NCBI GenBank assembly: GCA_049302185.1
Contig: JBAQLV010000032.1
Coordinates: 1 to 64,000 of the forward strand
Direction: 5' to 3'
DNA: 64,000 nucleotides
From: UBA1546 sp049302185
GTDB taxonomy: Bacteria > Nitrospirota > Thermodesulfovibrionia > Thermodesulfovibrionales > UBA1546
Shown: piece after piece, positions 15,308 to 22,235 of the stretch
Layout: each line of letters starts with the position of its first letter
Numbering within the stretch: position 1 is the first letter of the stretch
Program-made: the position numbers and the translations under genes
The notes under the pieces: generated by a model
Database searches by the model: none
What the model was told of the DNA's origin: nothing
Seen by the model: the letters and a program-made list of their open reading frames with translations, nothing else

Positions 15308-17066
15308 CAGCAGAAACAGGATATTGCTGGCAAGTTACGTTATCGTCGGGTTATTCGCACTGTTTGCAATCAGGCTGTGGCAGCTTCAGGTTCTTCAGGG
15401 AAAAGAATACAGAAAAATATCTATGGAGAACATGCTGCGTATAATTAAAATCCCCGCTCCCAGAGGAATAATATATGACAGAAACGGCGCTCCACTGGTA
15501 AAAAATTCTCCGTATTTTTACGCTTCACTCATGCCCGAGAATTTAAAACAAGTCAATGTGCAATATTTAGCAGATATTCTTGGAATTAACGCCGGTGATA
15601 TTTATGCCAGAATAAACAAAAAAGGACTGAGCCCGTTTGAGCCTATAAAACTTAAGGAAGGACTCACGTTCAAAGAAATAGCGGCGATAGAAGCAAGGCG
15701 CTCAGATTTTCCGGGATTGATAATTGACATTGACATGAGCCGTGAATATCTGTACGGAGATATCGGAGCCCATCTCATCGGGTATCTCGGTAAACTTAAC
15801 CCTTCCCAGTCAAAAAATCCGGAATTCAAAGATGTGCCGCCGGAGGCATTTATCGGGCAGTGGGGCGCAGAACTTCTTTTTGACAGGTCTTTGCGCGGGA
15901 TACCCGGAGAAAGGATTATAGAAATTGACGCCATTGGAAGAGAGATAAAACTTCTGCAGGAGAATCCCCCTGTTACAGGAGAAGACTTAAAATTGAGCAT
16001 TGACATCAATCTTCAGAAAGCTGCGGAAGATGCATTTGCAGGAAGAGCAGGCGCAGTGGTTGCTTTGAAGCCTGACACAGGAGAAATACTCGGGCTTGTG
16101 AGCAGACCGTCTTTTGACCCGAATCTGTTTGCGCGCGGTATAAATTACAGTCAATGGGCAGAGTTGATTCAGGATAAAAAAACGCCTATGTTGAACAGGG
16201 CGCTCCAGAGTCAGTATCCGCCGGGCTCTACGTTTAAGATAATAACAGCAATAGCGGCGCTCAATGAAGGAGTAATCACACCCGACACAAAAGTTACCTG
16301 CACCGGAGGAATAACCTACGGGAAGTGGCAGTTTGGCTGCTGGAAAAAGGGCGGACACGGAACCGTTTCTCTGCACCGGGCTATAGTTGAATCATGCGAT
16401 GTTTATTTTTATGAAGCAGGAAAACGTCTCGGAATAGATAAAATTGCAGAGTATGCAAGAAAACTCGGACTCGGAAGCGAGACAGGGTTACAGCTGGTAA
16501 AAGAGCGCTCAGGACTGATACCGGACACCAAGTGGAAGCATGAGAAGAGAAACCAGCAGTGGTATCTCGGTGAGACATTCAATGCAGCAATAGGTCAGGG
16601 TTATGTGGCCGTCACGCCGATGCAGATGGCTCAACTCATGAGCATCGTTGCCAATGGAGGTTTAATATACAGGCCTGTAATGGTTAAGGCAGAGGCGCCG
16701 TTACAGCCTGTTGCGAGTGTGGATATAAAACCTCAGGTTCTTGACCTTGTAAGAGACGGTCTTTACGGTGCTGTAAATGAAGGCGGCGGGACAGGCGGCG
16801 CGGCAAAATCAAACATTGCGGCAATTGGAGGGAAAACAGGCACAGCACAGGTAGTAAGCATAAGGAAAAGCTCTCATCACCTGCCTGAAAAATTTCGTGA
16901 CCATGCATGGTTTGTGGCATTTGCGCCTGTAGAAAAACCTGCTATTGCATTATGCGTATTTATAGAGCATGGCGGTCACGGCGGCGGAGCTGCAGCTCCT
17001 ATTGCAAAGCTGGCAATCGAAGCATATCTGAAGAACAAACAGAACAGCAGCTCAGTAGCACAGTAG
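15297..17066 (+). CDS. mrdA: Penicillin-binding protein 2 (elongasome transpeptidase)
   Basis: Class B PBP that cross-links peptidoglycan in the lateral wall together with RodA. A signal-anchor helix spans about 7-28. The dimerisation domain follows (P-A-P-R-G-I-I-Y-D-R-N-G near 50-61). The transpeptidase domain has S311-T-F-K314 (nucleophile serine and lysine), S-C-D and K513-T-G-T. The length of 589 fits. It starts inside mreD and ends 65 bp before rodA. That gap carries a CAGTAG/CTGCTG-rich imperfect inverted repeat, which may reduce rodA read-through (inference). Confidence 0.96.
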   Translation: MSNNSRNRILLASYVIVGLFALFAIRLWQLQVLQGKEYRKISMENMLRIIKIPAPRGIIYDRNGAPLVKNSPYFYASLMPENLKQVNVQYLADILGINAGDIYARINKKGLSPFEPIKLKEGLTFKEIAAIEARRSDFPGLIIDIDMSREYLYGDIGAHLIGYLGKLNPSQSKNPEFKDVPPEAFIGQWGAELLFDRSLRGIPGERIIEIDAIGREIKLLQENPPVTGEDLKLSIDINLQKAAEDAFAGRAGAVVALKPDTGEILGLVSRPSFDPNLFARGINYSQWAELIQDKKTPMLNRALQSQYPPGSTFKIITAIAALNEGVITPDTKVTCTGGITYGKWQFGCWKKGGHGTVSLHRAIVESCDVYFYEAGKRLGIDKIAEYARKLGLGSETGLQLVKERSGLIPDTKWKHEKRNQQWYLGETFNAAIGQGYVAVTPMQMAQLMSIVANGGLIYRPVMVKAEAPLQPVASVDIKPQVLDLVRDGLYGAVNEGGGTGGAAKSNIAAIGGKTGTAQVVSIRKSSHHLPEKFRDHAWFVAFAPVEKPAIALCVFIEHGGHGGGAAAPIAKLAIEAYLKNKQNSSSVAQ

Positions 17067-17131
17067 CGCAGTAGTTAAAGATTTCTGCACTAAAGACTGC
17101 TGCTCTGCTGCTCTATTGCTCTGCTGCGCTG
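17067..17131. repeat. Imperfect inverted repeat between mrdA and rodA
   Basis: CAGTAGCACAGTAGCGCAGTAG, followed after about 25 nt by CTGCTGCTCTGCTGCTCTATTG, can fold into an imperfect hairpin. No T-tract follows on the plus strand, so a terminator is unlikely. It resembles other GC/GCTC low-complexity tracts in the window. Confidence 0.5.
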
Positions 17132-18271
17132 ATGGTTAAACTTATGTTGAACATAAACATAAACAGGCGGTTGATTAAAAATTTTGACTGGGGCACCTTC
17201 TTCATAGTGATCCTTCTGTCTATTATAGGCATAATGACAATCTATAGCGCCACACGCCCCTTGCTTCCTCATGAACAGCCAAATTATCACATAAAGCAGA
17301 TATACTGGCTCCTGCTTGGAATCACGGCGTTATTTTTTATTGTAAGCTTTGATTATATCTGGCTAAGCAGGTTTGCTTATCCTGTATATGCGGCAGGTGT
17401 AGTCCTGCTTTTAGTTGTCCTCTTCGCAGGGAAGACAGGCATGGGAGCGCAAAGATGGCTGACCATCGGGCCGATTTCTTTTCAGCCGTCTGAAATATTC
17501 AGGCTAATGTTCATAATAGTAATAGCTCGGCATTTCATGGAAATCAGCGGCACAATGGGATTGATCTCTATGATGAAAATTTTTCTGGCGTTCACGTTTA
17601 TCCCGCTGATAATCTTACTCAAGCAGCCGGACCTCGGCGCCGCAGTTATCCTCTTAATAATGTTCTTATCACTCAGCATTGTGAAGGGATTGCAAAAAAA
17701 AGTTGTCGTACTTCTGATTGTACTCGGAGTGATCTCAATTCCATTCATCGGCAACATAATGTGGGAAGGGCTGAAAGATTATCAGAAAAGCAGGATTGTT
17801 GCATTCATGGAGCCTGAGGCAGATCCGGCAGGTATCGGCTATCACATAAACCAGTCAAAGATTGCGATAGGCTCAGGCGGTATTCTTGGAAAAGGCTACC
17901 TGAAGGGAACGCAAGGGCCGTTCAGGTTTCTTCCAGAGAAACAGACTGATTTTATCTTTGCGGTGTTCGCAGAGGAATGGGGGCTTGTTGGAAGCATTTT
18001 CCTTCTGCTTATCTACCTCGCCTTAATTCTCAGGGGGCTCGATACTGCATTAAAGGCAAAAGATGAATTCGGCAGGCTCCTCGCTGCCGGAATAACAGCC
18101 ATGTTTTCAACCTACTTCTTTATAAATGTAGGCATGACCCTCGGTATTATGCCTGTGGTCGGAATCCCATTGCCTTTTATGAGCTACGGCGGCACAGCGC
18201 TTCTCTCAAACTTCATTGCCGCAGGCATCCTCATAAACATAAGGATAAGGAGATTTGAACTCTTTTATTAA
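17132..18271 (+). CDS. rodA: Rod-shape glycosyltransferase RodA (SEDS)
   Basis: SEDS-family peptidoglycan polymerase that works with PBP2. The 379 residues form about ten TM helices. Family signatures are Q-R-W-L-T-I-G-P-I-S-F-Q-P-S-E (G-x-x-x-x-Q-P-S-E), K-Q-P-D-L-G-A-A, and near the end P-V-V-G-I-P-L-P-F-M-S-Y-G-G. The large extracytoplasmic loop includes G-S-G-G-I-L-G-K-G-Y-L-K-G-T-Q-G. The ATG at 17132 is used, though a second ATG at 17144 is close. It is the last gene of the mre operon. Confidence 0.95.
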   Translation: MVKLMLNININRRLIKNFDWGTFFIVILLSIIGIMTIYSATRPLLPHEQPNYHIKQIYWLLLGITALFFIVSFDYIWLSRFAYPVYAAGVVLLLVVLFAGKTGMGAQRWLTIGPISFQPSEIFRLMFIIVIARHFMEISGTMGLISMMKIFLAFTFIPLIILLKQPDLGAAVILLIMFLSLSIVKGLQKKVVVLLIVLGVISIPFIGNIMWEGLKDYQKSRIVAFMEPEADPAGIGYHINQSKIAIGSGGILGKGYLKGTQGPFRFLPEKQTDFIFAVFAEEWGLVGSIFLLLIYLALILRGLDTALKAKDEFGRLLAAGITAMFSTYFFINVGMTLGIMPVVGIPLPFMSYGGTALLSNFIAAGILINIRIRRFELFY

Positions 18272-18292
18272 AAACGCCTCTTCTGCTATAAT
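18264..18292 (+). promoter_or_regulatory. Weak candidate promoter for tRNA-Met
   Basis: A perfect TATAAT at 18287-18292 is preceded at 17 nt by TTTATT. The -35 is poor. It overlaps the rodA stop. Confidence 0.35.
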
Positions 18293-18358
18293 TAATAACT
18301 CTTAATTCTTAACTTTAAACTTTCAACTTTTATTTTTTAACTATTCACTGTTTTGCGA

Positions 18359-18435
18359 GGCGGTGTAGCTCAGTCGGTTAGAGCATGCGGCTCATATCCG
18401 CAGTGTCCGGGGTTCGATTCCCTGCACCGCCACCA
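18359..18435 (+). tRNA. tRNA-Met (anticodon CAT), CCA encoded
   Basis: A complete cloverleaf. The acceptor stem is GGCGGTG/CACCGCC and the D-arm GCTC..GAGC. The anticodon stem TGCGG/CCGCA holds loop CTCATAT, hence anticodon CAT. The T-arm is CCGGG-GTTCGAT-TCCCTG-like, with discriminator A and a genome-encoded CCA. The acceptor begins with a paired G, and the loop CTCATAT resembles elongator tRNA-Met. A lysidine-modified tRNA-Ile2 cannot be fully excluded from sequence alone. Confidence 0.93.
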
Positions 18436-18524
18436 AATTTGTTTTCCCAGAGTTTTTGAACAATTGCTGCTGAAGTCATACACTAAATCCTTTCTTAGTT
18501 ATGAACCATATGTTAAAATAAACC

Positions 18525-18722
18525 ATGTCTAAGAAGTCTTTAAAAAAGACAAATCCTTATCTAAAAGACCCTTCGCTTGGCAAGGCATTGCTCTCTCAGA
18601 CCGTTTCTTCCTCAACCGCCGTGGAAGGTATGCTTACAAAATATCCAAAACTCTCCAAAGAAATGAAAAAGAGGATGCGCGAGATTGCGGCAACTCAGAA
18701 AGCCCAGAATAAAAACCGTTAA
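18525..18722 (+). CDS. Small conserved-looking protein with S-x-x-x-E-G motif
   Basis: Encodes 65 residues, basic and helical, beginning M-S-K-K-S-L-K-K-T-N-P-Y-L-K-D-P and containing S-S-S-T-A-V-E-G. I have a general memory of small proteins with this K-T-N-P-Y-L-x-D-P ... S-S-x-A-I-E-G layout but cannot name a function. The S-T-A-V-E-G stretch matches the S/T-x-x-x-E-G/N inhibitory helix motif of Fic-protein antitoxins. No Fic enzyme is adjacent. No clear ribosome site precedes the ATG. It is convergent with the TIR operon, 14 bp away. Confidence 0.5.
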   Translation: MSKKSLKKTNPYLKDPSLGKALLSQTVSSSTAVEGMLTKYPKLSKEMKKRMREIAATQKAQNKNR

Positions 18723-18735
18723 ATGTAGCTGACCC

Positions 18736-19236
18736 TTATTTAGACTTCCTCGCTTTATCAATAGCTTTGGTTATATCCTCATGAGTCCATTTTACGATAG
18801 GAAGTCTAAACTCTTTAAAGGCAGTTGGTAGCTCTATAGGTGGTTTGTCACCTTTATATACTCCGACCACGCCCTTCTCACGTTTCAGGCTTTCACGAAT
18901 TTCCCAGTCAACCCATTTGCTCTTTGCGCTTTCTGGAGACAAATAAACAAGGGTTACAGATGTTTTTTCCATTTTGTCCCGAATTTGTTGCTTGATGTAG
19001 TCAGCGTTCTTGCTGTCGAAGGCATCCTTTACAGAATAGTCATCGAATTGCAGTTCTGTTTTATCATTTTTCGCTTGACCACGTAGCAAGTTCACTTCAT
19101 CGCGGTCTTCATAGGCAAAACTGATAAACACATGGGGACTTACATCAGCACTTGCGTCTTTCAAGCTTTGTTTTGCTTTCTGCTCCAAACGCTCCAGATC
19201 AGAAGATCGGAATCCTCCACCTCCGCTACCACCCAT
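18736..19236 (-). CDS. TIR-like protein (MTH538/ThsB type) with poly-glycine N-terminus
   Basis: The 166-residue protein has a flavodoxin-like TIR fold of the MTH538/DUF1863 kind, the family that includes the Thoeris sensor ThsB. The first strand is H-V-F-I-S-F-A-Y-E-D (35-44). D-Y-S-V-K-D-A-F follows, then S-V-T-L-V-Y-L-S (93-100) and S-K-W-V-D-W-E-I (106-113), with E112 the candidate catalytic or signature glutamate. ThsB proteins make a cyclic ADP-ribose-type signal from NAD. The N-terminus is M-G-G-S-G-G-G-G-F-R-S-S-D, so removal of Met leaves an exposed Gly. GGAGG lies 6 bp before the ATG and the gene starts 15 bp after the QueC-like stop. It is the last gene of a five-gene operon. Confidence 0.85.
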   Translation of the reverse strand: MGGSGGGGFRSSDLERLEQKAKQSLKDASADVSPHVFISFAYEDRDEVNLLRGQAKNDKTELQFDDYSVKDAFDSKNADYIKQQIRDKMEKTSVTLVYLSPESAKSKWVDWEIRESLKREKGVVGVYKGDKPPIELPTAFKEFRLPIVKWTHEDITKAIDKARKSK

Positions 19237-19251
19237 AATGTCCTCCTTCTT

Positions 19252-19845
19252 TTAATGTTTATTTGTTCCAACTAATTCTAAACACGAAATACAATATCCG
19301 CAAGGTTTGTCCGTTCCTTTGTGACATGAATATGTACCAGTAATACCTCGCTGAGTTGCCAAGGCGACAACATCTACTTTGTTGAATTCAAAGAGAGGGG
19401 TTGTCACTCGTATTTCTCTGCTCAGTGCATTCTGAATTGCTTTTTCCGCTGACTCTATGAAAGTTCGCCTTTGATCAGGGAACAAGCTGAACTGCTCCGA
19501 TAACAACCCAATCGCTACAGCTTTTGCCCCGATTTGAAATGCATATGCTGCACCTACAAGAAGAAAGAGAAGATTTCGTCCTGGCGTAAATGCATCTGCC
19601 TTAACATCCTTCGTGCCTGATGTAAGCCCTGAAAGGATCAGTTTCCCATAACCCGAAAGGTCTACGCATTCGGGTTTCGGAAGTTCAAGTTTACTGTGGA
19701 CAGCAAGACAGGCATTCCACTCACGTTGAGCACATAATTGACCGTAATCGACAAATAGTGGATAGGTTTGTAATCCTTCTTCTATTAACATCACACCAAT
19801 TAGAGTTGAATCCAAGCCACCAGAGACTAAATTGACAATGCTCAT
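19252..19845 (-). CDS. QueC-like ATP-dependent ligase (Cap9/QatC-like)
   Basis: A PP-loop ATP pyrophosphatase of 197 residues with S-G-G-L-D-S-T (8-14) and the QueC zinc site C174-x7-C182-x2-C185-x2-C188 (S-C-H-K-G..P-C-G-Y-C-I-S-C). True QueC makes 7-cyano-7-deazaguanine for queuosine. None of its partners (QueD, QueE, FolE) is nearby. Its neighbours are a TGT-like and an OGG-like gene, which is the ancillary set of type IV CBASS, and QueC homologues also occur in Qat defence. I therefore read it as a defence ligase that activates a deazaguanine carboxylate, perhaps to join it to a protein. It overlaps the upstream gene by ATGA. Confidence 0.85.
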   Translation of the reverse strand: MSIVNLVSGGLDSTLIGVMLIEEGLQTYPLFVDYGQLCAQREWNACLAVHSKLELPKPECVDLSGYGKLILSGLTSGTKDVKADAFTPGRNLLFLLVGAAYAFQIGAKAVAIGLLSEQFSLFPDQRRTFIESAEKAIQNALSREIRVTTPLFEFNKVDVVALATQRGITGTYSCHKGTDKPCGYCISCLELVGTNKH

Positions 19846-20561
19846 ATTGCATATTCCCTTTTAGCTACACGCATCGTGATCCACATTGCCAAATCGACGC
19901 ATCCTACACTGTAACCAAAATCCTCTGATATCCGTTTAAACTCTGACTCCACGTTTTCGTACCACTTCAGCTTGGCTAACGCTGATGGTTTTAGCTCGAT
20001 GCCAGCAGCCAGCTTTAAATAGTCAAGGATATGTGTATCGAGTATGGCAAGTTCGGAGCAGTAGCCAACTCTTCTCAAGAATAGGCTCGCCTGTTTTGGC
20101 CCAAAGCCGCTTATATTGTGTACCAGCAATTCTCGCGCATGCAAAGGATCTGTTGCTGAAATAAGTATGCGCTTGATGGTAAGCGCATTACCGTAAACGT
20201 TCTGTGCTGTTTCAGACAGTAATTTAGGCAAGCGATTTTTAAACCTCGGAGTTATCTTTCGAGTTCTGCCATCCTTTGTTATCTCTAAAGGCTTCGAAAG
20301 CATTGCCGTAAGATTCTTGGTGTATTGTTTATAATCAGCCACACAAGCAGACTTGCACAACATGCCCTGCCCCTTAACGAAGTCTGCCATGGCTAAAGCA
20401 TGCTCATAAAGCATTTGACTACCAAATATGCATATGGCAATCTCATAAAATAGTTCGTCTTCCGAAAGGCGACTCCAACTATCCCTTTCATCGTTTATAT
20501 TGTTCACTTCAGCGCACATTTGCCGAATTGTTCGATCTATTGCTAACCGATTGAGTCTCAT
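19842..20561 (-). CDS. OGG-like HhH-GPD base-excision glycosylase (type IV CBASS-like)
   Basis: The C-terminal half carries a helix-hairpin-helix G-F-G-P-K-Q-A-S followed by L-D-T-H-I-L-D-Y-L. These align with the catalytic lysine (G-x-G-x-K-x-A) and aspartate (V-D-x-H) of 8-oxoguanine glycosylases, and both residues are present. The N-terminal part (S-E-D-E-L-F-Y-E-I-A-I-C-I-F-G-S-Q) fits the helical N-domain of this superfamily. In the operon it sits between TGT-like and QueC-like genes, as in type IV CBASS, so the substrate is probably a base linked to a macromolecule rather than oxidised DNA (inference). I prefer the ATG at 20559-20561, an ATGA overlap with the TGT-like stop, giving 239 residues. 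An upstream start would add nine. Confidence 0.8.
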   Translation of the reverse strand: MRLNRLAIDRTIRQMCAEVNNINDERDSWSRLSEDELFYEIAICIFGSQMLYEHALAMADFVKGQGMLCKSACVADYKQYTKNLTAMLSKPLEITKDGRTRKITPRFKNRLPKLLSETAQNVYGNALTIKRILISATDPLHARELLVHNISGFGPKQASLFLRRVGYCSELAILDTHILDYLKLAAGIELKPSALAKLKWYENVESEFKRISEDFGYSVGCVDLAMWITMRVAKREYAI

Positions 20562-21535
20562 GGCTTCCACCTCAATACATCCGCGCAAACAGAGAAAATA
20601 CGATCTGGAAAGTTTATTTTGCAGAATTCAACCCCTCGTTCATCATGAACGCTTTTCGATAGTCTCTCCATCCACATGCGGTAAAATGCTAAATTGTGCG
20701 CCAAAGTCCGAGGTTGAAAGTCTATATCCATATTTCCATATTCTGTCTGTCTTTTAAAAAAGTCCGCATGCGTGAAATGAAAGAGTGTAGCTGTCTCATG
20801 ATCGACTACAGTTCTACACCATTCCAGTCCATCATAGCTGTCTGCACCAGCTAATGTGTAAATCGCTATGGATATTGGATTGCCTGTGCCTAACAAATGT
20901 AGGGCAACATAACGGTTTGTCGCATTCATAGCTTTGCGTATTTCCGAGATACAATGCGCGCGGGCGAAGACTCCTTTTCCAAGACACCTTTCCGAAACGG
21001 CAATCATTGCAACCCCTGTTATGTCAGCAACCTTCGAGCATAAGGATGGTAGGGCTTCTGCTTTGCCGTGAACGATGGGAATGATGGGAGTTTGAGCATT
21101 GACTGCTTGATCTTGTTTATGCCGCTCACAAATCAAGCTGACATGCGACGAGAAGTCGTCTGGTGGTGATTGCTCGTCAAAGCCAAAGGCAAATGTACAG
21201 TTGATTTCTGCCAGCATTGCATGATAATTCTCTTGCAGCCATGACTTGCTTTTTTCTTTCCAAAAGCTTTCGTAATTTCCAGAATCTATCAATACTGTAA
21301 CGCCTTTACTCATCGCATCTGTTATTTTGCCTTTGATAATTTTTTGCACGTCTGCGCCAGCGTAGTGCACGTCAAACGCTGACACTAAAAACTGCTCTGC
21401 ATGCAATGCAGAAAGAACTAATACGCAATCTAAGGGACTGATCGATGTTTTTACAGACGAGACGGAGGGGAAGTATATAGGCAAACTAAGTTGCCTTTCC
21501 CCGACCTTTAAGTCTCGTGGGCGCTGTACAGTCAT
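20558..21535 (-). CDS. TGT-like transglycosylase (Cap10-like)
   Basis: A 325-residue barrel protein recalling tRNA-guanine transglycosylase. V-L-I-D-S-G-N-Y-E matches the T-D-S-G-G-F-Q catalytic loop. P-I-I-P-I-V-H-G matches the Q-G segment. L-H-L-L-G-T-G-N-P and G-A-D-S-Y-D-G-L-E-W match the G-x-G-x-P and D-x-F-D nucleophile region, so both catalytic aspartates appear conserved. The four-ligand zinc site of tRNA-type TGT is not obvious, suggesting a substrate other than tRNA. It overlaps the SLATT gene by 1 bp and the glycosylase by 4 bp. By analogy with type IV CBASS it would exchange or remove a guanine-like base together with the QueC- and OGG-like partners. Confidence 0.8.
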   Translation of the reverse strand: MTVQRPRDLKVGERQLSLPIYFPSVSSVKTSISPLDCVLVLSALHAEQFLVSAFDVHYAGADVQKIIKGKITDAMSKGVTVLIDSGNYESFWKEKSKSWLQENYHAMLAEINCTFAFGFDEQSPPDDFSSHVSLICERHKQDQAVNAQTPIIPIVHGKAEALPSLCSKVADITGVAMIAVSERCLGKGVFARAHCISEIRKAMNATNRYVALHLLGTGNPISIAIYTLAGADSYDGLEWCRTVVDHETATLFHFTHADFFKRQTEYGNMDIDFQPRTLAHNLAFYRMWMERLSKSVHDERGVEFCKINFPDRIFSVCADVLRWKP

Positions 21536-22026
21536 TATTTTTTATCCTTTTTCGTGTCGGCTGCTATCCGACAGGTCTCGTTAAACCAGTTCGCATGCTC
21601 ACTGGAAACGTGTTCCTCAACACGCTCGGCAAGAACAATAAGACGGTCTGTTTCTCCGAGTCCGCGATATGGGCCAGCCGCTGAAAGAAATAGGAATTTT
21701 TCATGTTTCAAACGCTCGGCTGTTGAGCGATATGTAATCCAAAGTGATGAATATTGGTTCATATGGTGTACCGCTTCGATTATCGCAATTAGACCACCGG
21801 CAATTGAAGCAAGCCATTTCCCCCAATTGTCAATTTGACTCACGATTGGAATGCTAATTGCCAAAACAACCTGGATAAATTTTAGCCACTTGTACCATCT
21901 CTGTGCGCAGCCACTTTTTTGATCATACCAAGACAACTGGTCATCCAGTCGTAACCACGCCGGTTGGTTTTCTGCCCATTCCGGCGGTTTAATGACGGTA
22001 TCAGTTTTCGTTTTGCAGATAGCCAT
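21535..22026 (-). CDS. SLATT/DUF4231 two-TM effector
   Basis: A 163-residue protein with two adjacent hydrophobic helices (W-L-K-F-I-Q-V-V-L-A-I-S-I-P-I-V at about 47-62 and W-L-A-S-I-A-G-G-L-I-A-I-I-E at about 70-83). They are followed by Y-R-S-T-A-E-R-L-K-H-E-K-F-L-F and a cytoplasmic helix rich in charged residues. This is the layout of the SLATT/DUF4231 family, two-TM proteins that act as pore-forming or membrane-perturbing effectors in nucleotide-signal defence systems. It is the first gene of the operon, so effector and modification enzymes are made together. No SLOG, macro or SAVED sensor domain is fused to it. How it would receive a TIR-made signal is open. Confidence 0.8.
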   Translation of the reverse strand: MAICKTKTDTVIKPPEWAENQPAWLRLDDQLSWYDQKSGCAQRWYKWLKFIQVVLAISIPIVSQIDNWGKWLASIAGGLIAIIEAVHHMNQYSSLWITYRSTAERLKHEKFLFLSAAGPYRGLGETDRLIVLAERVEEHVSSEHANWFNETCRIAADTKKDKK

Positions 22027-22062
22027 TTTTTCTCTCCTATGTCGCTTGTAGTTCGGATATAT

Positions 22063-22140
22063 AACTAAATCAGCTTGCCTGCGAAAGCCTTTTTCAAAAT
22101 CGCCTGTCGCAGGCGTTCAGCACGTTTTAAATTTTTAGTT
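22063..22140 (-). promoter_or_regulatory. Structured leader of the SLATT-TGT-OGG-QueC-TIR operon
   Basis: An inner perfect inverted repeat GCCTGCGA (22077-22084) / TCGCAGGC (22107-22114) is nested inside an outer one, AACTAAA (22063-22069) / TTTAGTT (22134-22140). It sits in the leader between the predicted promoter and the first gene. There is no T-tract, so a plain terminator is unlikely. I looked for integron attC core sites and did not find them. Confidence 0.5.
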
Positions 22141-22168
22141 ATTTCCGAAACAGCCTGATTTTTCGCCT

Positions 22169-22197
22169 ATTTTATTCAAAAGTTCATGTTTATTCAA
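22169..22197 (-). promoter_or_regulatory. Predicted promoter of the defence operon
   Basis: On the minus strand TTGAAT (22192-22197), exactly 17 nt, TAAAAT (22169-22174). It lies in the AT-rich gap after pth and would give a leader of about 135 nt containing the nested hairpin. Confidence 0.55.
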
Positions 22198-22235
22198 TAA
22201 ATTTTTTATCAGATGTTTCAGAATAATATTTACTA

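Noticed and set aside
18359..18435. tRNA-Ile2 (CAT with lysidine) instead of tRNA-Met
   Set aside because: The loop CTCATAT and overall sequence look like elongator tRNA-Met. Ile2 remains possible but less likely without identity-element analysis.
19252..21535. Queuosine or archaeosine biosynthesis cluster (QueC plus TGT)
   Set aside because: No QueD, QueE, FolE, QueF or QueA nearby. The TGT-like protein lacks an obvious tRNA-TGT zinc site. The partners are an OGG-like glycosylase, a SLATT effector and a TIR protein, which point to defence.
18736..22026. Plain type IV CBASS
   Set aside because: No CD-NTase and no SAVED or other cyclic-nucleotide sensor in the operon or its flanks inside this window. 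The TIR protein replaces the cyclase, so the standard label does not fit.
22063..22140. Integron attC site upstream of the defence operon
   Set aside because: The nested inverted repeat resembles attC in outline, but the RYYYAAC and GTTRRRY core sites are not present and no integrase is encoded.
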